Positions 23,980 through 34,825 of a stretch of 64,000 nt of DNA are shown here, piece by piece. The translations under genes were made by a program, and so were the position numbers. The notes below the pieces were generated by a model. It was not told the origin of the DNA. It searched no databases and was given only the letters and a program-made list of their open reading frames with translations. This DNA comes from Heterobilharzia americana (taxonomy: Eukaryota > Platyhelminthes > Trematoda > Strigeidida > Schistosomatidae), in assembly GCA_944470555.2 (NCBI GenBank), contig OX104132.1:7821755-7885754 (forward strand), read 5' to 3'. Numbering within the stretch: the stretch's first letter is position 1; each line of letters opens with the position of its first letter.

Positions 23980-25093
23980 TCAGGACTTCTGCTTTTGCCG
24001 GATGACCTGTGTTCATTTGTAGTTCTGCCGTTGCTGGTGTTTTATCTGGAAGAGTTGCAGGTGGTGGTGGTGGTCTATTCAACAGCTTTTCGAAGTGGTC
24101 GGCCCATCGTTTCCTTTGTTTCTCTTCTTTCGTAATCATATTTCCGTCCTCATCTTTTATTGGTTTCGTCTGCGTTGATCTCTTCCTTGCCAGATAGTAA
24201 CCTGGTTGTTTGATACAATGTTATCAGGTCTCTACTATCAGCAGCAGCCTGTTCTGATTCACTTGCCAGTGTGTCGTGCAAGTGTCTCTTGTCTTTCCGC
24301 GCACTCTTCTCCATTTCCTTGTCCAGTGTTTTATACATTGTACTCAGTTCCTCTTGTCGTTGTGCATCCTTGCACTGGTTTGTCTTCTGCCTCACCATCC
24401 TCCTCTCCCTGCTCTATCAGCTTCCATGTGTCCGTCGAGATCCATTCCTTATCTTCTTTCTTCTTCCTTCCTAATACGGTTGTGTAGGTTTCTTTCCACA
24501 TCTCTTCCAAAGAGTTCCAGTGCTCATCCATACAGGTTTCTTCAGGGATATTGCTCGATATCTCTCATTTTGTCTTGATGGCTGAAGTGAAGATTTCCTT
24601 TGTAGTTTCGTCCTTCAGTTTCCGGTTGTTGAACTTGAACTGTGGTCTATCACCAACTTCCTTGAAGGCTTTCAACTTGATTTTGAAGGTTCTTTCCACT
24701 AGATAGTGGTCTGAGCCTACATCTGCTCCTCTTCTTGACCTAGTGTCAAGTAGGCTACGTCTCCACTTTCTTGGGATTGAACTGAAGTCGAGCTGATTTT
24801 TAGTGTGTCCTGGTGTCTGGTGAAATCCATGTCACTCGCTTTGTGGATATCCTTGTGCTTGAACACACTGCCTGACTCCAATCACCAAATCGTTGAATGC
24901 ACAGAATTCTGCAAGCAATTCTCCATTCTCGTTCATTTCACCTAGCACTTCTCGACCCTCTTCCTGTGTTGTCTGCTCCCAGTTTGACATTCATGTCACC
25001 CATTAGAATCATGATGTCGCCAAGTGGGTTGGGGTCTTGTCCAGTGTTGATTGCAGTTGTCTGTAGAATTCCTCCTTCTTCTCTTCATCTGCA

Positions 25094-25639
25094 TTATTTG
25101 TCGGTGCATAGCATTGTATGATTGTGACCTTCCGTCCTTTTGAGTTGAACCTCGCTGTCATGATCGTGGAGGAGATTGGTTCTCACTGCATGAGAGACAG
25201 CCTTCGATGCTGTTGGGGACATCATGATAGCCACTCCATAACTCAGTGTGCTCGTGGTTGTCGTCTGGGTGACAATATCGGAGTAGATTATTGATTCTCC
25301 AGTTGACAGTTTGGAGAGTCCACTTCCATTCCATCTGCTTTCGCAAATTTCAAACACTTCAATGTGATACCTCTTCATCTCGTTTGCAATCTGGGCTGCT
25401 TTGCTGGGTTCGCACATGGTGTGCACATTCCATGTCCCCACGTTTACTTTCGCTTTCATCGAGAGAAGACACATCGGCCAATTGGCTTCCCGAAGGCTTT
25501 CATCAACCGGCGTCATTTCGCCTCTCCGATTCCAGCAAGGAATAATTTTGTTATTATTTTTTACATTTCGTTTGTGCTTTGAAGTTTCTTTAGCGGTTAG
25601 ATTTGTTTTACGGGGTAGGGTTGCTAGCCCTATGCCCAA
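25094..25639 (-). pseudogene. SR2-like endonuclease, N-terminal part
   Basis: After a basic leader the frame shows VNVGTWNVHTM (catalytic Asn), IEVFEICESRW (metal-binding Glu) and YGVAIMMSP, typical of RTE endonucleases. The next block, ILMGDMN (catalytic Asp/Asn), is found at about 24985-25010 in another frame. A frameshift therefore separates the two halves. Confidence 0.8.
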
Positions 25640-25704
25640 CCGTCCCTCTGTACGGGGGCTTAGGACCGTATAGTAACTAGTGAACTAGTTAACCAGGCGA
25701 GGTT

Positions 25705-25716
25705 GTCAAGAAAAGA
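25705..25716 (+). repeat. Target-site duplication of SR2-like element
   Basis: gtcaagaaaaga, the exact partner of 22377-22388. It marks the 5' end of the minus-strand element. Confidence 0.85.
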
Positions 25717-26145
25717 AACCCGAATAAAACGCAACTTTAAGGTCTATGCAACCAAGGTTTGTAAAGTGTATGCCAAGAAGAATTCACTTCGTGGATAGTG
25801 CTGTGCTTGAGTGGTGCAATCAAGCCTATGGGTAATCAAGAAACTTGTCACCAGAAGTTAAGTCTTTGTAAACAATACCTGCTAAATTAGAGATGTAAAC
25901 GGAGGACATCAACTTAATGCAGTTAAAATCAGATATTTACACCCTTTAGGCAGGACGACGGCGCTACACGTAACGTTCAGCTAACTAGGTGCCTATTAAA
26001 AGCCAACACTTTTGCGTCGCCATATCTTCTACATACTTTTCTTCCCAGTTAGTTTATTTCTCTGTCAAAAACAGTCTGTTGCCTGGTTAGCAAAACAAAG
26101 GTTAATTCAAGGAATTGTGAGACCAAGTTATTTTGATTGTTATTT
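25717..26145. other. No gene recognised
   Basis: Flank between two SR2-like insertions, with no motif or repeat seen. Confidence 0.4.
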
Positions 26146-26572
26146 GTCACTTGGGTTCCTAGTGGAACATAGGGCTTCAGTCGCACGTCACCATTTCACT
26201 CTTTTCTGTGAAGTCTTTTCAACCTGGCTCCACGACTGCCCAGAAGCTTTTATTTCTTCCTCTCATGATCACCTCCATGTCACCCTCAGACGGTCAACTC
26301 GTCGTTTCTCTTTTGGGTTCCACTCGACGGCCTGGCCTGACGCGTGGTGTCCCCAAATGGTCTTCTCAGTGCATGCCCAATCCAATCCATCTCCTCTTCT
26401 TTCTTCTACATTTTTTTTGGGCGATAGATTCTTGGTTGGTTCGTTGCTAGCCAGCCGGAGTTCCTTGTTGCTTATTCGCGTTATTCTGGTCATCTGATCT
26501 TCAGTATGGAGTGAGCGTGGGCGGCAGCTGTTGATTCATGTCTGCGGTTCGTTGGAAATGCCTTTCAGAAGT
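26146..26572 (-). mobile_element. 5'-truncated SR2-like fragment
   Basis: The plus-strand sequence cacttgggttcctagtggaacatagggcttcag matches the 3' end of the element at 22400-22435. Similarity continues to about 26572, where the corresponding sequence of the full copy goes on (near 22820). It is thus a roughly 430-base 3' fragment in the minus orientation, as expected from incomplete target-primed reverse transcription. Confidence 0.75.
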
Positions 26573-27186
26573 GGATAAGCAGATCAGGAGAAGTAAGGTC
26601 CGATGCAACAACACACCAATCTAAGTTATCACTGTAACTACAGGACGGAAATAATAAATTTTGTCGAAATGTTGCAACTAAGTGTTTCTAGATATTGTTT
26701 CAAAATACCTGGCTCACACGTAAGCGAGATTACTACCATATAATCAAGTTTACTTTCAGGTGGGACTGTTAATCAGTACCAATCTCTAAAGAAGTTGATA
26801 TCATCTAATTCTCTGTAATATAAATGAGCTACTTGCTGATAGGAAATCATATATATTTGAAGTAGATTTTCGCTTCAATAAAGCAAATTTTAATGGATGC
26901 AACAGAAAGGTATGCAGTGCAAGGGTTTATAAGCAAGCACCTGTTCTACTGCACCGATAAACGTCATGCTAAGTCACACATCTCTTACATGAGTCAGTAG
27001 TTGCTATGTTCTTATGACTGGTCGGTTGCGCAACTTGTCGCGGTTTCTTCGAAGCATCATCTTTTCATCTGCAGTAATGAGGCCACAAACTACTAGAAAT
27101 AAATGTATAGCTTTCGCATGTTTGAATATATAATTAATTATTGATGATCTTTCAAGACAGACTCTGTAGGGGACAGACGTTTCAAC
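26573..27186. other. No gene recognised
   Basis: AT-rich sequence with no named feature. Confidence 0.4.
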
Positions 27187-30100
27187 ATATGAGCAGTCCC
27201 AACCGATACCGGGCACCTTTGTATGGTGCTCGAGCTTGTATATCACAATGACTCAACGAAATATGCTGTTCTCTCGAGGACCTACCATACCAGAAAGGTC
27301 AGTTGCATAGTGGTAAGATAAAAGGTAGTTGCCGTTGTAGTTTAAACTGTTACGCTATGATAGGGTCTGAGGGCGAAGTCGTACTGGTGGCTAAGACGGG
27401 TTATGACATCGTTAATGTGTTTCTCAAGGGTGACCAGGTGTATCATGCTGATCCTTCCCTCCTGTGGGAAAGGGGGGTTAAAATAGGTTGGTCCTAAAAT
27501 AGCACACTCCTCTCCTAACCTGTGGTCTTTCAGTGCCGGTGGTATAAGTTTATAGATACATTGAAAAAAAACAACTAAAATCCCAAACTTATAAGCAGGT
27601 CGTATGTGAACAGCGTCAAACAGATGTCTCATCATCAGTTATTTTGAAAAGAAATAGCCTCCTGCGGTGTGGGTAGCCGAGAAGTGTCAACTGCAGTTAC
27701 AAGTCTATCAACAGTCAAGTTGTCTCAGATCATTATCAACCTTCTACATCTCTTCTAATCTACTTTCAGTTTTGTTGGTCAAAGTTACTAATTAATCTTT
27801 AGTTTTTTCCGGCTCTACAGCTCTTGATAATGTTTCGAACTTACAGAATAGTATCTATGGTCTCTTAAAATCGCGCTCCAAACGACATCTAGGAGCTTTC
27901 AGTGTCCACACCCTCCGTCAAATCGGCTAAAAAGCTTTACTAACCAAAACTCTAGCATCCCTGGCTATGGATGTGTGCTGTGTTTGCGAGACACGCATGC
28001 AAGACCCAAGTGCGGTTCTTCACTTAACCTCATCCGGTCAACATGGTGGAGTTTCGAAATTCACCCTTTAAGTTTCCGGAGATTCGATGATAGGTTTCAT
28101 AGTCTTACAGGTGTAGATATGGTATTGAGTCCTAAAGAAGATAGTGGACTGCTTAGTTGAATTCGAGTTGATAGTAGCGTGTAAGCTGCTCGAATGAATG
28201 GCACAGTGAGGAATAAGAAGAATACTCATACTCGCCGTTTTCTTTTTCTGTTATCTGCCTACGCACCCAATGACAGCAGTTCCGAAAGATTCAAAGATGA
28301 ACTCTACTATAGACTGTCTGGGCTTCAACTGAAAGCTAAACGTTCAAATGTGGCTGTCGTAGCAGGTGACTTAAATGCACAAGTGCGTAGGCTAATTTAA
28401 GAAGAAATGCACCTGAGTAGCACTTTCGGAATCCCAGACAAACGAACAAATAACAACCGTCGCCTGCGGCATCTCTGTCCAAACAACTATCTATTTCTTA
28501 TCAGTGCAAAGATATTGTCTGACAGGACATCCACCAACCTCAACTCACCGGTGGATACAGACAGAACATATTAGTTACCCCTGAAGGGAGGGTTGGTGGG
28601 GGATTACCGCCCTTCTGAAGCATTCATACTTATGTCTTCATCTTAATGGTCGTGGGAAAACTACAGCAACAAGACCGCTACGAGTGCTGCTTGACCACGA
28701 GAATAATGAGGGCTGCTTAAAGCAAGAGCGGATGTGTATGCGGTTCACTCGCAGGGGAAAACACTGTAGCGCCAGGCTGAACACTTCAAGCAGCAGTTAA
28801 ACTGGCTCCCAGTTACTATTCTGTTGGTCGCTATCCCGTCGGATCCTGAAAAGGGAATTTCTGCAAGTCCTCGAACACTTGCAGAAGTCGAGAAAGCTGT
28901 AAGTAGTCTGAACCAAGGGAAGGCAGCAGGAGCAGACGGAGTGTCGCCAAAGATATTTAAGGACGGTAACTGCGGACTAGTGTTCATATTGACTGAAGTG
29001 TTAGCTAGTGTATGAGAGTCAGATGTGATCTCCTTTGATTGGTCTCAATTACTAATTGTCTCAGTCTTCAAGAAAGGTGGGAAATCCTCTCGTGATAACC
29101 ACAGGGAAATCAGCCTGACGAACACAATGTCTACGATTCTAGGTTACATTATTATCAGACATCAAAGTAGAGCTTGAGAACAGCGAATCCAGGGAAACTA
29201 GGAAGGCTCCAGATATGACCGTGGGTGTATCAATCAGATATTCACATTCCTGGGAATCAGCGGCACCCGCCGATATCCGTCACTGGCTATATTTTTTGAC
29301 CTGAATTACATTAATCTGATTAGGGTTTTACACTCAAACGTTTATGGGTTTATCAGAGTTCAAGGTAAGCTGTCAGGCGAGTTGTGCACGTTGAATGGTG
29401 TCCTTTAAGGATATCCACTCTCTCCATTCGTACATAATTTATCATAGGTGTGCCTATGGAGGTGTCCCCTCTCGTCGTTTTACTCCTCAAGGATTGATAT
29501 ATCGCAGAAGAATCCTTGGTAGATTTAAGTTACACAGGTGACGTAGTGCTGTTAGATAAAGGGTGTGACAAGATACAGAGTCTTCTAGACACCCTGAATG
29601 CCAATTTGAGAATGTTTGGGATGCATTTCTTGACGCCGGAATGGAAATTGTTGCTCCAGGACTGGTTTTCACTCATATCCCATCTAACAATAGAGGGTGA
29701 AACGGTTGAGTGCGTTGACTACCTCACTTCACTGGGAAGTCAGACCATCTCTGATGGCTCAAGTGACTGAGTAAATCTCTGCACAAATACAAAAAGCTCG
29801 ATTGGCATTCTCCAAACTCACTCTATTTATGGCGTCACCGTGATACCCGATTGTCCGTTAATGGTTAAGTGCACTCCTCTGCAGTTTGCTCTGTTTTACT
29901 AATTGGCTATAAAAAGTAGCCATTAGAGGTGAAGGACATGGGAAGGCTTCAGGTGTTCGACCACCGTTACCTTCGTAACATAGACCGTGTGTTGTAATGT
30001 CACCAGGCCAGTAAGGTGGGTCAGGTGTAGAGTTCTGAGGAAAAGATGAAAGTCAGTGAGTGAGGTTGTGGAGGTTAATCAACTGAGTCGGCTGAGACAT

Positions 30101-30475
30101 GTGTTATTCATGCTTAGTCACTGACTACCTTGTCACAGTGTTGACTGAAGTAGGCTCATGGGTTATGGATGGGTAGACTAAAACATGGCATCAGTTCTCG
30201 AAGTCTGCGTAACAACAGAAACCACTGTTTGGCGACTCTAGGTGATATGCCTCAAAACCGATATCAGTGACACAGATGTCTCAACACATAGTCTTCATTT
30301 TAATCATCATTCTGAATTACAGTATTTTCTCATTCCTCCATGCTCTCTTGTGGCGAGTTCCTCCCACTTTGGCTGTTTCATCCTTTACTTCTTCATCTTT
30401 CATCTTCATGTTTTGTCATCTGGTCAGGTGATATGGGATGTAGCAACTTGAAACGTTACACAGTAGTTCCACTTC
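27187..30475 (+). mobile_element. Degenerate full-length Perere-3/SR3-like RTE LINE
   Basis: The whole length aligns by eye with the intact element at 54975-58922: the 5' leader (27190-27700), the endonuclease (MDVCCVCETRMQDPS near 27970, VVAGDLNAQV near 28360), the reverse transcriptase (28790-29760) and the C-terminus and 3' untranslated region (29900-30475). Stops and indels are frequent. The YADD motif reads YTGD near 29535, so it is an old, dead copy. It is about 3.3 kb against 3.95 kb for the intact copy, so there are internal deletions. Confidence 0.8.
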
Positions 30476-31039
30476 GTTCTTTCCACACTCTAGGTGAATT
30501 AGCAATGCTATTTGGTATTACGAATTGAATAACCTTCTGTTATGTTATTCACTATAATCAGTAGTCCTATACTAAGTGGGTAAGTTGTTTGCAGACTGAT
30601 GAATAGGTTCTGTACAAGAAATTTCAGTGCAGCCTGGATCATTACTGTCAGATGTTGTGATTATGAAATAATTTGAGATACCTAGCCTGTGGAATTATCC
30701 CAAGTGTGTTCAGTTTCTTGAGTGCTTGAGTCAATGGTTAATTTGTATACGCCGCTGAATACAAGAACAATTCTTTTGCCTAGTTAGTTTCATATTGTAC
30801 TGTACTAAGTTTATTCAACACTGTGAACTTTCTCCAGAGTTATCAAGTTTAGAAAGTCAATATTTTACCAATTAACGGAAATAAGCTCATATTAAGTGTT
30901 ATAGCATCACCTAAATGGTTCAGGAACAAACTCCAATGTCTTGTAGTAGAATACTCCGTACTGAAACCAACTTAAATGTAAGATACTCTCATAGACTGAG
31001 AAAATTGAGCTACATCATGAACTGACAGGAGTAGGAAAT
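30476..31039. other. No gene recognised
   Basis: AT-rich flank without motif. Confidence 0.4.
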
Positions 31040-31275
31040 ACGGACCGTTGGATTTCGACTCAATAACTAAATGGTAACGTACTGAAAACACAACCTGAAG
31101 GTCCAGGGTTGGATCCTCTGTGGGGTGCGGTTATGAGTGTGCACTGCAGAGGAGTTCCATACTAAGATGAAATGGCCGTCGAATGCTACTAGGTTTCCAA
31201 TGTGTTCTCCAACTGATGTCAGTTCATGATGAGTACAAAACCTGAAATGAAATAATAAATTCCCATAAACCTCCA
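31040..31275 (+). mobile_element. Hammerhead SINE, type B copy 1
   Basis: A tRNA-like head (A-box-like near 31060, B-box-like ggttggatcc near 31108-31117) is followed by a hammerhead-like core at 31140-31190 and then the shared 3' part (aggtttccaatgtgttctccaactgatgtcag). The core reads CAGAGGA for CUGANGA, keeps GAAA, and has GGCCGTC as stem III plus cleavage triplet. The C-U-G-A change makes this copy probably inactive. Confidence 0.6.
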
Positions 31276-31534
31276 AATTGAAAAGAAATTACAACAATGT
31301 TATGGCAGTAAGTATTTGATAGAGCTACGCATCAATGAAGCCAAGCTGCTATAAATAAGGATCCCAAAATGAATTACATGTTTGAAAAAGTGTGCATATA
31401 ACTTGAGACCGTAGTCACATGACGAACACTTTAGTAATTAAATGGATACTACAGCCAACAGTGTATTATAGCAAACATACATTAAAAAAGTGGAAACCAT
31501 GTTGGCTATATACTACTGCACAAATTAAGTAGAT

Positions 31535-31690
31535 AAAAGCCTCTCTAGCTGAGTGGTAGTATTTAGCCAACGAGATCAGTATCATCCAAACACCAGACAG
31601 CCGTTCCTCTCGTTTGAGGCCGAGCTCATCAGCAGTATACGTGAACAAATTCAGCTCGTAAAGCCGACTTATTCAGATCACCTGAATGTG
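31535..31690 (-). mobile_element. Hammerhead SINE, type D copy 1
   Basis: On the minus strand, TATACTG then an intact CTGATGA (31632-31626) opens a hammerhead-like fold. Stem II is GC-rich but imperfect, the GAAA strand reads GGAA, and GGCTGTC then TGGTGTTTGG follows. Flanks are shared with 62770-62935 (ctgatc..aacaccaga). A13 of the core is altered, so activity is doubtful. Confidence 0.5.
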
Positions 31691-32094
31691 GTCGGACCGG
31701 TATGCCTTAGATAGAATGATCGATTTGAAAAGTTGTTAGTAAAGTGTGTCAACAATGTGCGTTTAAAGTATTTACCAATTTGTGTTTGAGCTACTTACAA
31801 GTAGTCAAGAAAATACATCTGGTTTTTCATAAGATTGTATAAAATCCTCTTGTCAGATATAGAAATTGTTTGATATATATCCCTAGTTGGAATGAAAACC
31901 TATACATCCGAACCAGACGTTGATTATTCACAACAACAGTATACAGAAACCACTTAGTAGCTACTGTCCGAAAAATTTAGGGGAAACTGGGAAAGGTACT
32001 CATTAGGCTGGTGGAGAGGAATGACCTTTCGAAGTCTCTTTTTATAATAAATTTAAAAATAAGACAAAGAAAGACATTCGCAAAAAACGAAAGG
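31691..32094. other. No gene recognised
   Basis: AT-rich sequence before the inverted repeat. Confidence 0.4.
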
Positions 32095-32175
32095 TCTTTT
32101 TTCCGAAGACGTTATTTGAAAAGTTCCACATTTGTGAATTCATGTTACAATGGGCAGAATATTTCAGAATTCTCT

Positions 32176-32765
32176 CCACTCACAGGTGGAAATATGTCGA
32201 ATAACGAAAGGAATTTAGATGATACAAATCAGTGTTTAGAGTAGGAAAATTAACAAACGATCAAGAAAATAAGAAATAAAATTGTTGAATACAGGATTTA
32301 TCTGGAACAGTCAAGGTTTTATGATAGCCATGGTAAAGCCAAAGGTTAAAAGTGCCTTTCTTGGACACAGCGGTAGTTTGAATGTCTGGATAGCTGGTGC
32401 TTCAGCTGTGTCCTAATGTCTTGATCTCTCTGTCTTTGAGTAACCCGATCGAACCCTGTATAGGATTTTGTAAGAGTTATCAAAAGGAGCTGAGTGGTCT
32501 AAATTCTAAAGGTGTTCTGTGATTGAGTTGAAGATGCATTTTCATCCATGTTGTACTAGCCAGGCTGTGTAGTGTTCTGCAAAACGTTTTACAAGCCGAG
32601 GCGTAATAAGGTCGATGTACTCAGCCCCACAGGAGTAGGCAAACTGGTATACACTCACTGATATAGCTTAATGGGTCAGCTTGTTTCTACACTAACAAAA
32701 ACGTTCCTTTCAGGTGAAAATGATTTGAAGGTTGGTCGTGAAGTATGTTCTCTTTAAGGGTATCT
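32176..32765 (-). pseudogene. Penelope-like GIY-YIG endonuclease and C-terminus
   Basis: On the minus strand the spacer encodes SVYQFAYSCGAEYIDLITPR then LVKRFAEHYTAWL, a GIY-YIG core (Y.f.C.CG..YIg.t.R, then R..EH), with D for the usual G after YI. It is followed by SAPFDNSYKILYRVRSGYSK and AIQTFKLPLC, the conserved tail of Penelope-like elements. Stops interrupt the tail. The reverse transcriptase is absent upstream. Confidence 0.7.
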
Positions 32766-32872
32766 GGAGTAATGTTATCTTTCAATTTAAGATTCAGCAA
32801 AAGAATCTTTTGTAACGCTGAATGTGTTCAATCAGTTGTGTTCTTTGGTTTTAAGTTCTTATCTATGACCGG

Positions 32873-33310
32873 AATGCATCTTCAACTCAATCACAGAACA
32901 CCTTTAGAATTTAGACCACTCAGCTCCTTTTGATAACTCTTACAAAATCCTATACAGGGTTCGATCGGGTTACTCAAAGACAGAGAGATCAAGACATTAG
33001 GACACAGCTGAAGCACCAGCTATCCAGACATTCAAACTACCGCTGTGTCCAAGAAAGGCACTTTTAACCTTTGGCTTTACCATGGCTATCATAAAACCTT
33101 GACTGTTCCAGATAAATCCTGTATTCAACAATTTTATTTCTTATTTTCTTGATCGTTTGTTAATTTTCCTACTCTAAACACTGATTTGTATCATCTAAAT
33201 TCCTTTCGTTATTCGACATATTTCCACCTGTGAGTGGAGGGAATTCTGGAATGTTCTGCCCACTGTACAAGTGAACTCACTTAAAAATCCATGCCACAGT
33301 TTGAACTTCC
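32873..33310 (+). pseudogene. Penelope-like C-terminal fragment, inverted duplicate
   Basis: The same C-terminal coding piece as in 32176-32540 but on the plus strand. It is not preceded by a GIY-YIG domain on this strand, so it is a 5'-truncated or rearranged copy. Confidence 0.7.
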
Positions 33311-33320
33311 TACGAAATGG

Positions 33321-33635
33321 AAAGAAGTATATTACTGATTTTTCTTCGTGTAATGCATCCTAACTTTAGTTACAGGCTCTGTCATGTTGACTAAGAAACA
33401 AGGTTGTACCTTTGAAAATAAGTGAAAATAAGTTCATAAAGAGTGTGGAAAGGTACATGAAAAAGTATCCAGTTTGACGTCATCTAACATAGATATTCAT
33501 GACTGGCATAAGACAATTCTGAGAAGAAAGTTTCCTTTTCAATAAAATCATTTTCAGATGCTGTACAATCGTACTTATGGATATAACGACGGCACTAGTT
33601 GGAGTTAGCGCTATGCCACTAACTGATAGAAGTAG
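33321..33635. other. No gene recognised
   Basis: No motif seen. Confidence 0.4.
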
Positions 33636-33835
33636 GAAAATATGGACCATTTTGATTCTGATCCATTGACGATGTTCTGGCCCCCGAACCTGAAGGTCCT
33701 GAGTTTGATCCTTGGCGGGGTCATGAGTGCGCACAACTGAGGAATACCGTACTAGGACGAGACGAGTGTCCAGGGCTCCCAGGTCGTCTAGGCTAGTGAT
33801 TAAGCTTTCAAGAACAAACCTCAAAGGTAAAAAGA
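33636..33835 (+). mobile_element. Hammerhead SINE, type B copy 2
   Basis: B-box-like gagtttgatcc at 33700-33711 leads into a hammerhead-like segment at 33728-33782. CTGAGGA is intact (fits CUGANGA), stem II is weakened and GAAA reads GAGA. A GTGTC triplet region and a degraded 3' part follow. Probably inactive. Confidence 0.55.
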
Positions 33836-33879
33836 CATGAGACAACTGTCTTCCTCATCTTTAGCTATAAATCTTCCCC

Positions 33880-34825
33880 ACCGTCTAACAGCGGATTATA
33901 TTTATGATTATAGAAAGCAAATAGCACTCAGCTATCGCTACCACTTGCTCTCATGGTTGAAATCATTCTGTTGTGTACAGAAAACATCAAATCCAACTTC
34001 CTTTACAAAGCATGCAAACAAATTGTTATTACTACAGTGAGCAGTCCTCTTGGGCCCCTGTTAGTTGGCATATTTATCTCTAAATTGCGAAAGTAAGTAG
34101 AAGGTGTGTTACAAAAACTTACTTTCTACAAACGCTGTTTGGATGATACTGTTGCCATGAGTGATGATCATGCGTCAATTAGTACTTTATTCAGTCGTGT
34201 CCATCCAAATATATTTTCGTGACATCTGAACATGAACGAGGTGATAAACCGGGATTTCTGGACCTAATCATCAGACAAAATGACGGGACTGTCAGAAGGT
34301 CAATATTTTGAAAAAAAGATTAAATGAACAATTTTTTCATTGCAGAGACTTTTTTCCTGTATAAACGGTCTTTGATGAAGTGTTTATTCAAAAGAGCTTG
34401 TAGAATATCTACTAGTGACATATTGGATGGTGAAATGCGTTGCACAAAGTCACCTTTACTGACCAATGTTTATCCGGAAAAATTCATTGTATGCCCCAGT
34501 ATAGAGAGATCAACTAATCTCAGGAAAAGTGGCTTTCAATCAGCTGTTATTTTTAAGGTGGATAGATTGTGCATTTGACAGCTCACAGGATCCGTTTGAC
34601 TATCAAACTCACTTTCTACGTTGGTCCTCTTTATTTGACCTCAAGGATATCTTCTCTTCCAGTATCAACGAATGAAGAGCGAAATTCAGTTAATTCTATC
34701 TCATATTGTATCTACAAGTTCACCTGCAGTTGTGGAGACACCTATGTAGGTAGGATTAACAGAATGATGCAACACTTTCGGAAAGAAATATGTTCCTCAG
34801 TGGCAATCAAATCACGTGATTAAAC
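33880..34825 (+). pseudogene. Penelope-like element, RT end plus GIY-YIG
   Basis: VSSPLGPLLVGIFISKL (34038-34089) is the motif-B block of Penelope-type reverse transcriptases. Then come the LDDTVAMSDD region (motif C area, near 34140-34170), GFLDLIIRQNDGTV, and at about 34700-34780 YCIYKFTCSCGDTYVGR with a basic follow-on, the GIY-YIG nuclease core. The frame changes several times and there are stops near 34325-34380. The two enzymatic domains in this order define Penelope-like elements. Confidence 0.75.

Larger units (their letters stand above)
22389..25704 (-). mobile_element. Full-length SR2-like RTE LINE, mutated
   Basis: A 3316-base minus-strand element is bounded by a perfect 12-base target duplication. 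On its own strand it starts aacctcgcctggttaactag, encodes endonuclease then reverse transcriptase, and ends ...cccaagggactaataatataataat, a short TAA-type tail as in the RTE clade. The GTWNVRTM-like and FADD blocks and the overall plan match the S. mansoni SR2 family as I know it. The single ORF is split by stops and frame changes, so this copy is inactive although structurally complete. Confidence 0.85.
32095..33320. repeat. Large inverted repeat of Penelope-like C-terminal sequence
   Basis: Bases 32176-32540 and 32873-33237 are reverse complements over 365 positions with no indel and no mismatch that I could find by eye (paired positions sum to 65413). Outside this core, to about 32095 and 33320, the arms still resemble each other but with many differences. 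The 332-base spacer reads on the minus strand into a Penelope-like GIY-YIG domain. Each arm encodes the C-terminus after that domain, in opposite orientations. Confidence 0.9.

Noticed and set aside
24000..25700. Several 60-100-codon plus-strand frames rich in Ser, Leu and Phe
   Set aside because: They are antisense to the SR2-like endonuclease and linker region.
27165..27190. GAAACGTCTGTCC on the minus strand near 27175
   Set aside because: Upstream sequence has no first core or stem II; treated as chance.
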